DNA from: Sphaerosporella brunnea
Lineage: Eukaryota; Ascomycota; Pezizomycetes; Pezizales; Pyronemataceae
Assembly: GCA_008704415.1 (NCBI GenBank)
Contig: VXIS01000035.1
Coordinates: forward strand, 62,001 to 126,000
DNA length: 64,000 nt
Reading direction: 5' to 3'
A program made the position numbers and the translations under genes. Position 1 is the stretch's first letter. Each line of letters begins with the position of its first letter. This document shows positions 20,242 to 33,673 of the stretch, piece by piece. The notes under the pieces were generated by a model, which had not been told where the DNA came from, ran no database searches, and was given only the letters and a program-made list of their open reading frames with translations.

Positions 20242-21797
20242 TTAACTTCCTACAACGTAAACATCACCCTCCCTCGGGGTGGCCGAGAGAGCCCGGAGGG
20301 GCACGCCCTCGGGGTACCTTATGATCCCACCGTGAAGCAAGGGGTCGCGCTCCTCTTGATCCTGTCCGGTTCGATCATTTTCGTGTTCACTGGCGGGGAC
20401 GGATGTGAAGGATTGATTCGGAATGGAGAAAAGATGACCGTCGTCGACTTGCGATCCATTGGTCGAGCTATCCGAAGGGTGAGTAGCTCGGCCTGTATGG
20501 AAGCTGTCAGAAGAAGTGGTGCTCGAGTCTAGGGAACCGAAAGTTGATTGGTTCTGTTCATCGAACTCGTTATTGCCCTGAGCATGGTCTGCGGTTTCAC
20601 TGGCCTGCAGGTCATGTTGCTCGGTAGCAGCGTCGGCAGTCGGCGTCTCATCTTCGTAAACAAGCGCGGGCCGATTTCCCGGGGAATAGTGGATATCGCG
20701 GACAAATTGATGATATTCTTGCTCCGGGTCATCGGACTGAGTATACTCAGATCCGGCATAGGAGGTCGATGAATGCTGGGAATCACGGTTGCTGCGAGCA
20801 TACTCACCATCGTGTTGTCCCTCATCACGGGCATCCTGTACCACAACAATCGATATAGTCGGGGATGGAGGAGTAACCACCAACTTGGGAGCAGAGCCTT
20901 TCGGTGTCATGGGCTTGCTCGCGCGCCCGGTGTGTTCTGATGATAGGTTCTGCTCTTGAGCCTCGGCTACTTCTTCTTTGATAGATTCCATGCGAGTGAA
21001 TTGTTGTGACCGTCTTCTTGATCTTCTCGGTCCGGTTTGCCTCACCCCCAGCTCTAGGTCCTTAGCCATTCTTCCGGTTCGTTCATGGCCTGGATGCCCG
21101 GAAGGCCCCTCTGCCCTCTTGCGACGCGGTGTGGAACCAGGCTCCGCGCCTTTGAAGCGAAAGCGGCGACACTTCTTGTACAGCAACATTAAGACCCCAA
21201 CAAGTATTGCGAAGCCGAGGATCACAGAACCAAAGATAATCCCTGTCCTTCCGCTCGACGACAGCTGGTTCCATGTACTTGGGGATCCACCACCCTCAAA
21301 ATTTGCGGTGGGCAAAGCAGTAGAGTTGGAAGCCGGGTCCGAGAACAGTACAGAAGGGCTGTTCGTTACGCTCGGCGAAGAAGTGATCGTGTGGGTATCC
21401 ACAACGGTATAAGGACCTCTGATGCTCTTGGTAGACGTTTGGGTATAAAATCCGGTCTTCGAGATTGTAGGGAGTGTGGATGTGATTTCAGTGGGCGTTG
21501 TTGACTCGGTCGCTGTCTGAGGCGCACCCGTCATGGAGACCGACGTCTCGGTTACTGCCGAGAGGTAGGTTGTTTCTGTGAGTACCAACGATGTTGCGGC
21601 AATCCCGACTTTCTGGTTCGCTGATGACCCCGACGTTTTCTGCCAGTCGATGCTCAAAGTCATCACACTTCGTGTCGCAGTCCCGCTATTGACCGTTAGC
21701 AATAGCGTCGCGCAATGAATTGAAGCGCGACTTACTTAGCTAGATGAGCAATCTCTGCAGAATCCAGTGAACGCAAGTAAGGGCAGTCCAGTCTGCC
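20242..21797 (-). CDS. Mid2-like single-pass membrane protein, Ser/Thr-rich ectodomain (5' end unresolved)
   Basis: Main exon 21685-20242, preceded by a 50-nt intron with branch GCTAAC and an exon at 21797-21736 that adds LDCPYLRSLDSAEIAHLAN. The joined protein has a Thr/Ser-rich extracellular region with many TxT and S/T clusters (likely O-glycosylated), one membrane segment (IIFGSVILGFAILVGVLMLL), a basic juxtamembrane block (YKKCRRFRFK) and a 300-residue polar cytosolic tail. This layout matches the broad Mid2/Wsc-type and 'SKG6-like' membrane proteins of Pezizomycotina that sense or organise the cell wall. The exon carrying the ATG and signal peptide was not found with confidence; an acceptor lies at 21798. 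Role in wall sensing is inference. Confidence 0.7.
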
Positions 21798-23806
21798 CTG
21801 AAGGTGGTGGTGGTAAAGACTGTGGGGGTGATGGGGATGGTGATTTGGTTCAAGACGTGAGGGAATATGAATAAAGATAGGAAAGGAAGGAGGTGGAAGG
21901 GTGGGGGAGGTGTAAATGGCTGGAAGTGCAGAGTAGAGTGGTGGTGGTTCCAGGAAGGAATCTAAAGATGGACTCTCGCCAAAACATCAAGCAGCACTCA
22001 GGGCCACACTTCCCGAGAATTCTCTATTATTTTTTGTGCTCTACCTTGTGATACCACCAATTGCAAAACTACTACTCGGCTCACTTCCAACCCAGGAGTT
22101 TGCTCCCTGATTCAAGGTAGAGTCGAGCGGCGCATGGCGATACAATTGTTCCGCAGGGCCTCGCGCGACGCTCGGCGCTGCCCGACCAGCCTTGCCCGCT
22201 CAAAGCCCGAGCCCGCCGTCGTGGGCTATTGGAACCCTGGGCTATTGGAATCCCTGGGCATCTCACACCCGCGCTAAGCGCCGAACGACCACACCAACTA
22301 GAGTACACGGGTTGCTGTAAGTCAGTTGCGTTTTTTCTTTTCAGACGCCATGTCTTCAAACTTTTACAGCCAGGGTGAAAGTCTTACAAACTTGATGAGA
22401 ACTAAGAATATGAAACAACCCATTTCAAGCAGGCGGCTCTGCTCCCTCTCTACCATCGCGAATTCCTTAAGCGAGTCCTCTTACCTCCGCTAATGTCTTG
22501 ATGTACTATGTACTCTACACTTGCTCTTGCTCTTTTGTCTACAACGATTGTCACTATCGCTGCCCAAAATATTTTAATTGAGATCGCGACGAAAGCAGGG
22601 TCCGAATCGTCCAACTAGCTATAGTTCTTCAGTTACTTCTAATTGACCACTCTCCCAGCTCATTATATTGAGGAACTATGCGTATTCATGGGACCAGTTT
22701 TCCGAAAAGTCAGCCTATACGATACACGCAGAAAGGCCGTCATTTACAGTATTGCAGGTGTGCCGACCATGATTTCTGCAAGCCATCGATGACAGTTTAC
22801 ATGGGAGGTATTATTTCAAGCAGCCAGCCTGCCGCGTGGTGGGCTATAGCCTGCCGCGTGGTGGGCTATAGCCTGCCGGCTCTCCAACGCAGCCCAGGAC
22901 TTTTCTGGATGGCTAGTCGGAACCCTGATTGTCACAAGCGTCGACTTTTGTTAACCCATTTCCTAATCACACCTCCCTTGAAAGAATGGCTAGGGAAAAA
23001 AGGAAGCCTTCCAAGTGCGACAATAACGCCGAGCGGTTAACCTCATCTCACTGGCCAAAAAAGATAAGCAAGATATAAGTACTCAAATTTTTTGGAAACT
23101 TCTCATTTTGCCCCAGTCTGGCGGTGTAAGATATAGCGAGCCCCCCCCCCCCCCCGAGGGGCCTTAAAATGAGCGACCAATACTCGCTCTAGACGTGCAA
23201 CTTCACAAAGCACCTGTGTTTCGACCCAGATGTCTAGATTTGTGAGGAATATACCAGTAATACCAGTGAACATTCGTGTGGTGACCACACGGCGAGCCAT
23301 GATAAGTTCAGCTTCACTCAATTTTTGATCACGTAGAATAAGGGTGAAACGTAGGTGTTGTGATAGAGCTTACCCACAGCATATCACTCGGGCAAGGTAG
23401 GGTAAATTTTCTGTGTTTCGCCCAACTGTTCTATATAGTAATAGATAGAGAGTTACATGTTACTGTGTATCAATCAAAAAGAAGCCCGTCAGACAACCTG
23501 GAGGGGAGCCTGTGGCCTTGCCCCCGGATGTGGACCAAGGGAGTTTACTGTTCCAATTGTTCTGGCGTTCGATGTTCGGACCTTTCGCACAGTCAAAGAC
23601 CGTTGGGAGTTTGTAGCATTGGGGCAACGCCCAACGTTGAGGGAAAACCGCAAAACCTACCTGGAAGAGCAACAGCCACTGTTTTTACAGCCCCTCTGAT
23701 CTCAGCACGGCCAATTTCCACCTTCCTTTCACCTATCCTTCTACTTGCCTTAAACTTCCATCCACATCCAACCACCCTCCCCCCCCAATCATCACGCTTT
23801 GTCAGC
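21798..23806. other. 2-kb spacer, possible missing 5' exon and short tandem repeats
   Basis: The left part probably contains the promoter and first exon of the membrane protein ending at 20242. A 16-17 bp unit GGGCTATTGGAACCCT is duplicated near 22214-22252, and a 22-bp unit is duplicated at 22831-22874. A C-run lies at 23141-23155. The minus ORF at 23103-23321 (72 aa) is not supported by anything else. Confidence 0.4.
22831..22874. repeat. Two-copy 22-bp tandem repeat
   Basis: The unit GCCGCGTGGTGGGCTATAGC plus CT occurs twice in direct, identical tandem. It overlaps a short plus-strand ORF that has no other support. Confidence 0.8.
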
Positions 23807-25676
23807 ATGGACTCATTCAAAACGTTGGCTCCCGCGTGTTCAACATCTCACGCCTCAAATATTACCACTGACAGCCGCAGCGACTGCCCTCTTTTCGACT
23901 GTGACTGGACCGTGTTGTTGCAGACGTTGACGTACCACAACCGTATGGAAATTTTCGGGGAAGCCACACGCGCGGACGCCGCGCACATCCTCAAATTTCA
24001 TCGCCGGCAATTGTGGCTGCCAAGGCCACCGACTCCTGCCAACGACGAATCTTTGTGTGGGCCTGATGCGAATAATTCTCAGCATGGTTTCAACGGCCAG
24101 GAGACTCTGCTATGCTCTCCTTTTGAGGAAGCTAAGCTGCACGGTCGCAGGGATTCCTTTGGCAGTGAGTTTGACGAAGATGCGAGGCGTCAATCTTTCG
24201 CTCACCACCAGGAGAGGCTCGACGAGCTGCTTGATGTTGAAGAACCCCAGAGAAACGAGCCGCAGGAACACCACGGATGCAAAGGTTACGACAATTCTGA
24301 GGAAAAATCTGAAGCTTCCCCTGGTCAGAGCACCAGAGTCAGAGCCCGTACGCATCGTAGTACTACTGGACCCGCGATTCCACCACCAGCGTTGACTCGC
24401 CAGAGGTCTACGAGCGTTCATGGTAAGAAATCTTCTATCACCTTCTTTTGTCTTCTTTTATCGACAACCATCGTTTTATTTTGTTTTGTCGTCTCGCTGA
24501 CCAATCATAACCAGCCGATGGGCCTCATGATGTAGATGAGCAGCCACAGACTGGAGGCTCGGAGGAGGCCCCGATGCATTATACTGCAGGGCCTGACCCC
24601 CGGTACTACCAGCTTGGTGGCTTCAGCGGGCCTTCTTACCCAATGCAGGTCCCACCGCAGCACATGTGGGGAGTACCGCGGGGTCTCACAGCAATGTATG
24701 CCCAGCCTTGCACGGACTATCCTTCGCTGTTCACGGTGGATGGTCACTCTCTCGGAGTAAACATTGGGGAGGACAGGTTTGGCTACAGGGTACTCCCGAA
24801 CTCCCGCGGGGCGTTCATCAAGGTATGTCCTATTCGTCAACAACCAAGAGAGCAAGATTACAGATGCTGACTCGAGAGCCGTCTTGCGTAGCCGATCCCA
24901 GTTTGGTCTACTCTCGAGAGCATTCTGGAGAACGTCGCCGGCGGCGCATTGGAGCGTGTGGACTTCCACGAATTCCAGGGCCGAACTTGTTGCGGCATAT
25001 TCTTCATCTCCGCCCACGAGGCTATGAAGTTTGTCAAGTACTGTAAGGCCATGGGAGGGATCTATTGGGCTGGCTGCGGCATCGTGTCCAGGGTGGAAGG
25101 TATGCATCCATCCCTCTTTCACTCAGCCCGCTCTTTACGGCTAACCACGCAGCAGCTATTCCCCGCAGCAAGGGCGGCCACGAGCCGATCAAGCTCAACG
25201 TGGGAAAAGGCATCTTTGCGGGGGCCACGCGGTGTCTGCGGGTGCGAAACCTCCCGAACAACGTCGATATCGAGCTACTCAAAGCGCAGGTCAAGAACCA
25301 ATCGTCGTTTATCTCGGCACAGATCGAATCCCTGTGCCTTATCCCAGAGAACTCGACCACCAGACCGACGTTCACGGCGATCCTGCGCATGGCCACCATC
25401 GGCACTGCCTTGGGCGCCCGAATGAGACTGCGCTCGCTACGATACTACCACGAGTGCGACCTCGATTTCTTGCACGACCCGTGTGAGCGCTCCCTCGAGG
25501 AGCTGGGAGTCAAGTGGACCACTGAGCGGTACATTGACCTGCTCAACAGCAACAACCCTTACTTTTCGCAGTACCCGTGGGCGCCGCAAGCGCAGCAGCA
25601 GCAGGGCATGCCTGTGCACGAAGAACAAGAAGACGACGACCAGTTTGACAAAGAGTATCCACAGATTCACAGCTAA
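23807..25676 (+). CDS. RRM-type RNA-binding protein
   Basis: Four exons (23807-24422, 24515-24822, 24892-25099, 25153-25676) join in phase to 551 aa; introns are 92, 69 and 53 nt. Residues 1-200 are polar, starting MDSFKTLAPACSTS. Then comes FGYRVLPNSRGAFIKPIPVW and ALERVDFHEFQGRTC with GIFFISAHEAMKFVKYCKAM, an RRM-like fold in which AHEAMKF fits the second helix. A second RRM-like unit starts at about residue 404 with CLRVRNLPNNVDIELLKAQV (RNP2-like CLRVRNLP). The layout recalls the Nrd1/Msa2-like RNA-binding proteins of Pezizomycotina, which bind mRNAs in differentiation and stress granules; that match is from memory. The C-terminus is Gln-rich and acidic. The ATG at 23807 follows a pyrimidine-rich leader. 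Confidence 0.82.
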
Positions 25677-28600
25677 AACACAGCATAACTCGATCACTCG
25701 CGGTGTTTTTGGGGAATCTTGCTTTTAAATTTGTTGCAAGTTGCTTCACCAGATCCATGCCTCCATGCCTGCTGCTGCTGCTGCTGTTGTCGCTGTTGTT
25801 CTTTTCCTTTTTTTTTTTCCTCTCTTGCGTTCCTCATCGCCGGTCGGCTGGGTTTGCTTCTGGGGATGGGTGCGGTATTTTCTCTTGCGTTTCTTTGTCT
25901 GCTGCGATATATATGATAGGCATGCTGGATGAGTAGAACTCCTCCAGGATTTTTTCTTGCTGTTTTTTTTCTACAGATGATGGCTTCTTTTGCTAAGCCA
26001 TATGAATGGAATGCGCGCTTTCTCCGTAATGATTGGCTTTTTTTATCTTTGGGGTGTTGGAATAGTTGTTTCTGTGTGGTTTCGCGGCTGTAATCTACGT
26101 CTCATCTTTCCACTTGGTTGGGACTCATGATCAAGACTGTCTAGTGTACACGCTTGGAAGCGTGTGGTTGTGTGTGTTTGTGTGGTTGTGTGTGGTTGTG
26201 GTTGTGTGTTTGTATGTGTAAGCAGCTTTATTGTCTGGAGCAACCGCCACAACTTGACCGACCTTCGTACTGTAGCGAGCGTCGAGGTTGGTACAAACTT
26301 TGCATTTTGTAGGATACAGCTTCAAAGTGACAAAGGAACCACACTGGAGTTGACACAGAGCGCTCTGCGACATAGTAAGGTAGGGCTCAGTGGCGCAATA
26401 CGACAACATCCCCATGAGTATTGCATCGTACAACACTGACGCAAGCCCGAACTCCCGCCGCCATCCCGGCCCCGCCTAATTTTGCAAAGAATCGAGTATA
26501 ACGAAGCCGGTGGCTGATGGGTATCAGGTCGGGCCGCACGCCAGTTCAAGGGGCCTCGAGCCAAAGAGTCACCGTGACGGCAGCAGTACAGGTGCTTTGT
26601 TGGGGCAAATGAATGTGTGATTTTCGACTGGCAGTGACAGGTTTTTTTTTTCTCTAGAAGCGGGCCAGTGGTGCCAGGTTTTGCTTCGGTACCAACCTCA
26701 ACTCTCGCTACAGTATCCCGCAGAAACTGTAGGATCGCGGGGATAGCCTTCTCCTCTTGGAACAGCTCGGCAACAGACCGCCACCGGAGGTGTTTCCAGC
26801 CCAGATCTGAGGGCGCGAATCTGTGGAAGCCATCGATCAGAGGTGCTCACGACTCTGCCGTTTGCCTGAGAGACAGAACCGAGTCCCCGTGTGGTTGTAT
26901 GTCCGTCATAAAAGATCATTCGTTGCACGATAACTATATTACATCTGCACTCTAGGCTCTCTCTACTCTGCCGTGAAGGAAAGCAGTTGGGTTGCAAGCT
27001 ACATACATATCATCGTCCAGCACGTCCACTTAGTACTGAGGATCCATCCTACCCGCACGCTCGCTGCGGAAACAAGATCCCGGAGGCCGCCCTTCAACAG
27101 AGAGACGTGTGCCCACCTGCGAGTTGCGGGATATATTGCTCTACTCTACATGCCCGTCTGCGGCTAGCAATCGATAGGCATCCGTTGTTTTCACGATCGT
27201 AGATAAAATGCAGAGTATTGCCACGTCCCACCCCCCCACTCCCTGCATGTCGTACATACATAGCTGGTGATCGCGATTGCATGTGATTGTGCATAGGTAT
27301 GTACTTAAAAATACAGTACAAGCCAGTGCACGGACCAGCCTCCAGCCTTTGTGGCCCGCCGGGGGGGGGGGGGGCTTGCTTTAATTCCCCGCAAAAATAA
27401 GCTTGCTTTTTGGTGGGTGCGATTGGGAAGGTGGTGGTGGTATAGGTTAATATATTCGTGCAGTCGCTTTGTTGCTTGTTTGCCGTGTGCTGCTTGTCTT
27501 TTGCGGGGTAATTTGTGCGTTTGTGGTGGTGCGTGCGTGGTGGTGGTGGCGCGTGCTGGCGTTTCGGTCGGCCCGAGAGAGAGCTCCACGCTCAACAAGG
27601 GACGGTGGGGTAGCCATGTGGCCCCGAGTCTCTACGTTTGGATAAACACCGCTGGACCCTCTAGATCACGGCCGGAATGCAGTCCACTGCCAACAGCCCG
27701 CGTTGCACGCCGATAGATTGAAATCCGGATCCCCATCGGGCGGAGCAACTGTTCGTCTGGCTTGCTTGCTTGCTTGCTTTTGCCTGCTGCTGATCCTCTT
27801 TGAGGCGACCAATAGGGTGTGACGCCGACTGCAGGTACAGAGAGCTGCGGGGATTGATTGGGCTGTTGCTTTCAGTGGGTTTTTTTTTTTTTTTTTTTTG
27901 CCTTCCTTTTCAGCCCTTTCGTTCGTTCTGTCCCACTGAGGAAAACATCCAAGACACCGCAAAAGAAAGACGCCGTTTGGTTAATGCTGCTGCTCGGTAG
28001 GGCGGAAGCATGTGAGGCTATCTCTTTCTTGTGGTCTGGCAGCCAGATCTACGGTATGTAGAATACGGGATTTCGTGTTCCTTTTTTTTTTGGTTCCCCA
28101 GCTATCGCGGGGGTAGTCTACATCTTGAAGTGGGGACCGGTTTTATATTTGGGGCTGCTCGATGACGGCAAAGTGGGTTGGGGATCGCTGTGCAGGACCC
28201 TGGCGTTGGTCTGGGCGGACGGGGGGAGAAAAAGAGTCTTAGTCAGCCAGTCGCTGTCGCTGGGTGATTGGCCAGCACGCGCTCGCTGCTGTGCCAGCAT
28301 GTGAGGGGGGTTTTCTTTCTTTCTCTCTCTCACACGAGCAACGCACTAAACAGCACACCATCAGCCGAGAACTCCGATCCAATTTCGTCCTCCGTTTTTC
28401 TCTCGCCAATCTCTGCCAACTAACTCACTCCACCAATACACAAACACCACCACCACCACCACCACCACCTCCTCCTCCTCCTCCTCCTCCTTCATCCCAT
28501 CTCGAACTGTCCTCCTCACCCGCCCCAACAACGACGACTACTCCCCTACTCCACTCTGTCTCGCATGATAACGCTCCCTCAAAGGATCTAGCCGTCACCC

Positions 28601-28715
28601 CATCCTCCGTCATCCCATCCGCCAAAAAAAAAAAAAAAAAACTCTCTTTAACGCCGAGAGCCAACTCTGACGTCCTTCCGTTCCGTTCGTTCCACACCTC
28701 CGATGAGCCGCTAAA
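25677..28715. other. 3-kb spacer upstream of MDM34
   Basis: No gene is supported. It contains a CTG tract (25771-25800), a GT-rich microsatellite at 26161-26220, a G-run at 27361-27373, long T-runs (27881-27900, 28081-28091) and the leader of MDM34. The plus-strand ORF at 28264-28746 is only an upstream extension of the MDM34 leader in another frame. Confidence 0.5.
28446..28490. repeat. (CAC)n(CTC)n microsatellite in the MDM34 leader
   Basis: About eight CAC/ACC triplets run directly into about eight CTC/TCC triplets, 226 bp upstream of the MDM34 ATG. The compound tract is pyrimidine-rich and followed by further CT-rich DNA and an A-run at 28624-28641, so it probably lies in the promoter or 5' leader. 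Confidence 0.8.
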
Positions 28716-30476
28716 ATGGCCTTCAACTTCAACTGGTCGCCATTAACGGGCAACTCCACCACCTCCTCGGCATTCTACGAGCATGCTAAATCGCTCCTTA
28801 CCGCCGCGTTGAACAAGTCGACGAAACCCCCTATAATCGTCGATGACATTCTTGTGGACGACCTGAATCTCGGCGAGTCGGCCCCCGACCTTGAGATCCT
28901 GGAAATTGGAGACATCGCAGAGGACCGATTCAGGGGAATATTTAGAATGAGCTATGATGGGGATGCGTGTTTGACCTTGCGGACGAAGGTTCAGGTTTGT
29001 GAAACGCCGGGTGTGTTGCGCTGCGTGAGCCGTGCACGATAAGCTGAGCTATGATTCTGGGATATGCAGGCAAATCCGTTAAACACCTACCTTTCTACGA
29101 CGCCCTCGTTTACATCACCAAACCCCCTCGCCGCGAGCTCGCCCTTGACTATTCCGGTGCAGATTACCCTGAGCCATTTCAGGCTCTCAGGTTTCGTGAT
29201 ACTCGTCTTCTCGAAGGCCAAAGGAATAACCTTGGTGTTCCGAAACGACCCACTCGAATCCCTGAAGGTTTCATCCACGTTCGACTCGATCCCTTTCATT
29301 GCGGAGTACCTGCAAAAGGAGATTGAGAGGCAAGTGAGACGTTTGTTCCAGGAAGACCTTCCGGTGGCTGTGCATCGTCTTTCGCTAAGGCTATGGAACC
29401 CGGAGTATGCGGCATCGCTGGAAGAGGAGGCCACAGCCCCGGCTAAGCCGCTGCGTTACGAGGGCACATCGGATGAGGCGGACCAGGATCCGGACGACCA
29501 ATTCGTGAACCCGTTGCTTGCTCCCTCCGACAGCTCGGACTCCCCCTCGACCACTTTTTCGCAAAAGAACTTGCTAAAGCTCGCGTCATTGGTGGATGCC
29601 CAGCGAACACTCTCATTGGAAACCCCCACGATAAGCGACGTGGTATTCCGAGCCTGGGCCTCTGGCTGCTACAACAACACAACGTGGGACCGCGCCGATA
29701 GCTCCGCCAACGCGTCGCATACCGACGGCTCCTCCGAAAACGGTGACTCGGTCGAAACCCAGAGCATGCACAGCGTGCGACCGAACCTTACCACCATGCA
29801 CTCCAGCCGACACATTAGCACTACTGGTGCCCCCGGCCGAAGAAAGAAGAAGCACCATGTCGTTGATCTGCGGAAAAAGAAAGAAAAGGGCGACGCCACC
29901 CCCACCACCGCCACCTCCACCTCCACCGCGACCACCACACCCGATTCAAGCGAATGCGCGATTGATGACGGTTTCTGCGAACGCCCGGCCGCCGCAATCC
30001 GCCGCGGACGTCATCGCGAGGATTCGATTGACTACGATTCTGACTCGCGGCCGAACCTTCGACCGATTACCCCACAGCAGCAAACGGTTCCAGTTACCCT
30101 ACAGTGCCCGCCTTCCCCCGCCGACTCAATCGCGATCGCGGACATCGCTTTCCCGCCCACCACACCCGTTGCAGCAGCACCGCCATTTCCCAAGCCCGTG
30201 CCAGTACCGAAACCGAGCGCGCAGAAGGAGAAGGAAGCACTGCGAGTACGCGAAGCTCACCCGCCGTCACCAAGATTCAGATTACCGCCTGGAACTCAGG
30301 GCACGATTTTGGAGCAGGCGATTTTGAGCAAGATCATGATGGAGATTCAGAGGAGTTTGGAGGAGGAGCGCATAAAGCGTGGAGGGCAGCAGGCAACCAG
30401 CAAGTGGGGTGTGGAGAGGGAGCTCGAGAATTTGTGTTCGAGCCCTGGGGAGGAGCTGCCGGCTTATGCGGATTAA
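28716..30476 (+). CDS. MDM34: ERMES subunit Mdm34 (SMP-domain lipid transfer protein)
   Basis: Outer-mitochondrial component of the ER-mitochondria encounter structure, which tethers the organelles and moves phospholipids. Exons 28716-28994 and 29070-30476 join in phase to 561 aa, close to other filamentous fungi; the intron is 75 nt. The N-terminal SMP domain (about 1-195) is unmistakable: [10 protein letters not shown], then [39 protein letters not shown], and after the splice [34 protein letters not shown] and [20 protein letters not shown]. The C-terminal half is disordered with a basic patch ([20 protein letters not shown]), usual for fungal Mdm34. The start is fixed by the family N-terminus. 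The ORF visible from 29064 lacks the first exon. The C-terminal helix ([18 protein letters not shown]) is also typical of the family. Confidence 0.96.
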
Positions 30477-33400
30477 GCAAGAGGAAGGAAGGGTTGTATT
30501 GTATTCAGGGGATTCATTTCTTAGATTTGTAGTTTGTACACTGGGTTTATGGTTGCTTCTGTCTGCTGTTGGGTTTGGGCGGGAGTTGGTGGTGTTGCTT
30601 TTTTTTTTTTTGTCGTAAATCGTTTTTTTTTTTGGTATCACTTACACACACACACTCGCTATACTCCGCTCTTCCCTTTGTTATTGCGTTTTCCTCTGAC
30701 TTTTTCTTTTCTCGTTTCTTTGCACTGTGGTCGGCTGGGTTTGCGGGCTGCGGGTGTTTTTTTTCTTTCTTGATTCTTCTTGATTCTTATACTTTGCGGC
30801 GATTAAAAGTTAGATGGGTTCTTTTTGCTTTTGCACTGTTTAGCTTAGCGATTTGAAGTGGCTGGAGAGGAGATTACTGCTTGGGTTTGGAGATTCGATG
30901 GTGGGGGATCGATCGCTCCTTTTTGTTCTTTTGTTTCTTTTGTTGATGGGTTTGGCCCTGGAGGGGTGTAGAGTAATTTATGGTATGGAATGGAATGGAT
31001 TCAGCTGGGGTGTTTGGACGAGTGAGTGGGTGATGTGTGATAGGGAAGTGGAGAATGCGAGCAAAAGTATCACTCGCACGAGTGACGGAGAGGTGTCATG
31101 GCATGGGATATCACTCGAGCCGCTTTGCTGTAGAGTATTTCTGCAGCGAAAGGCTGGCTTTTCGGTAGGGCGCGGCCTCCATAAGAAAAAAAAAATACCT
31201 TTCGACCTACTGGTCTTCCAGTGCCTTACTTCCTTCAAGTCACCACGTGTCACTCATACCTAACCCATCCTAACCTCACTTTTGACAAAGGCGCTTCCAA
31301 AAAAATAAGGTACTCTAGACTCAGCGCCGTGACACTGACCCTGCCGGGCGAGCGGGCTGGCTACTGCCCCCCCCCCCCTAGGTGACCAAATCCAAGGCGG
31401 ATGAGAAAGCAGCGCCAGAAGACACGAAAGCAGGCCCAGAAAGGAGCTGCTAAACCCCACTTCGGGCTGTTTGTGCCTGGTTCGTGGCGATGGCAAAAAT
31501 ATACGAGTGATAGACGCTGGGTGCGGTGCGTTGTGGGGCTGCAATGTCTGGAAGTGCAGGGGACAGCTGTTGACTGTAAACCACTTTTGATCCTCTCAGA
31601 GTGATATTCGGTGAAGCAGCGACATCGTCACCAACCAGTTGAACCCTCCCCCGGAGACCCCGAAAAAATACCATCCCGATTAGCGAGAGACGCTTGATTG
31701 CAGAGCGAAATGCCATATTCAACCATCGCAGCAACAAAGAGAGAGAGAGAGAGGGTCAGCGTCGCCGGGGAGACAAGAAGATGGTATTATCCCGCGTGTC
31801 TCCTCGCCAGCGAGCTCTGAAAGCATCTCAGTTTTTTTTTTTTTTTTTTTTTTTTAAACACGACATGGAGAATTTGCCGGTTTGAGGGCACCGGCGGACT
31901 CAGATCGTGCGGCGAGATTCGAGATCGTAAAATAAAAAATCACATCCCAGATTTGAGCGCACACGCACACACACGAACCCGGACTCCAGCAGAAAGCGGG
32001 GGTTTGTCCTCGGTGATGAGGAAGAGGACAGTGAGGCGTCCGAGAGGAAAGCTTAAGAGGGACCCAATATTGAAGAGAAATGTTGCCAACAGGGACCGAA
32101 TGTGCGTGGTGACGGGCCTGGCGAAAAGGTATGGGGGGGAGGAATGGGCAAGTTCTGGGGGTAACAACTGGGTCGGCCAGGGGATTGAGGGTGATCATGG
32201 GCTCTTCCAGAGCTGATGGGATGGCAAGCTGAGGGAGGAAATCAATCACCAACGTGCCACGAGGCGAGGAACTCTCTCCTGGTAATCACCGAAGTTGCAT
32301 GCAGGCCATCGATATCGTAGGAGCCATGCAGTGGTGTAGATCTTCAAAGCGGTCAGTGTTTCTAATAAAGAACTTGTTTGTTTGTTTTGTTTTGTTTTCC
32401 GTAAGCGTGCTAATGAGCTTGTGCGGAGAGGTGGATCACGCTGTAGTTATCACTCGCGGGGAAGCCCCGCGGGGAATTGGTATTTGTGCTTGCTTGTAGA
32501 AGCGGCTGGGGCTGGTTTGGCTCGCTCTAGTTTTCAATGATTTGTCTAGGAAAATCTTATGGGAATCTCCGGGCGAGACAAGGGTGCTTCACGAAGCAGG
32601 TGGAGTGGGGGGATTCCGAGGTGACGAAGGTTCGAGGTCAGCGTATATATCGTTACTTGGCTTTAGCTATGGCTTTGAGCTTTAGTAGCGTAAACCACGC
32701 CACTCAAGATTACGATTCACTTCATTAGATCCTGTGGTGCATAGATACATGTACATACAACCTGCTGCAGGTAACCCGAAAAAATATCCCGTGCATGACT
32801 GACCAAGCAAACCTATCTACTTGCCGAATCTTTCGTGCGACGAAGCAAGCTTGAAGGAAGGACCAACGAAGATACTTAGGTGCTCTCATCCCAGCAACAC
32901 CCATCGAGCTTTGCAGATTCTGCAGATGAAATCCAGCGTCCTGGTGGGTGGGGAAACATCTTCGCTTGCTTGCTTGCAAACAGCAGAAAAAAAAAAAAGG
33001 TTCTACAAGTCTGGGCGTTACACACTGAGTCGGAGTTCGAGGCCCTCGCTCAACATCCTAGATTTTACGACGGCTTGCTGTGGAGTTTTCTAGTGGGGGG
33101 GGGGGGGGTAAGATGCCTTCGAAGTTCACGTAGGGTCTTTCCATCCGCTCATGGGGCCAGAATCCCCCTGTGTTTGTGGCTGGAAGCCAGCCGTTCTTTC
33201 TCTCCTGGGTGCTCGTGTGCCTGAGAGCAAAACCTCGCTAAAACTGGGGCCAACACCACGTGGAAAATTTTGCGATATCTGATGGTGGCCGGGTGTTGTG
33301 GGGGAGAGGAGAGTGCTTTGTGTCAACGGAGAGGTTTTGTTACTAGAGTAGACGCAGATACCCCGATACCCCGCAGTGACGACATTAAGAGGTAAGAGGG

Positions 33401-33670
33401 GTGTCCTACAAAAGCCTTCGAGCGGTCAGCTCTGGGGGGCAAATGATTTGTTCCAAGAGCACCCGTTTTTCATCCACTCGACTCGTTCCTGTAGACCTCA
33501 GACGTTACCGCGACCGCAAAAAACAAAACGCAGGCACTCTGCAAACAAAAAAACACCCAGCCAATATGTAACTGAGTCTGTACGCGGACGTTTGTGACCC
33601 CCCACCCGAATTTCCGCTCCACGAATGCTGAGAGCGGTTTTTCCGTGGGAATCCACTTCGGGAAACTCAG
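30477..33670. other. 3.2-kb spacer, T/A-rich, no gene seen
   Basis: The first part is the 3' flank of MDM34 with T-runs at 30599-30612 and 30625-30634. Other low-complexity tracts are a C-run at 31369-31378, a T-run at 31831-31855, (GA)n at 31740-31753, a TTTG tract at 32379-32398 and a G-run at 33096-33107. No ORF has recognisable content. Confidence 0.5.
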
Positions 33671-33673
33671 ATG

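Noticed and set aside
28264..28746. Plus-strand 160-aa ORF overlapping the MDM34 start
   Set aside because: Translates the CAC/CTC microsatellite and leader in another frame; MDM34 itself starts at 28716.
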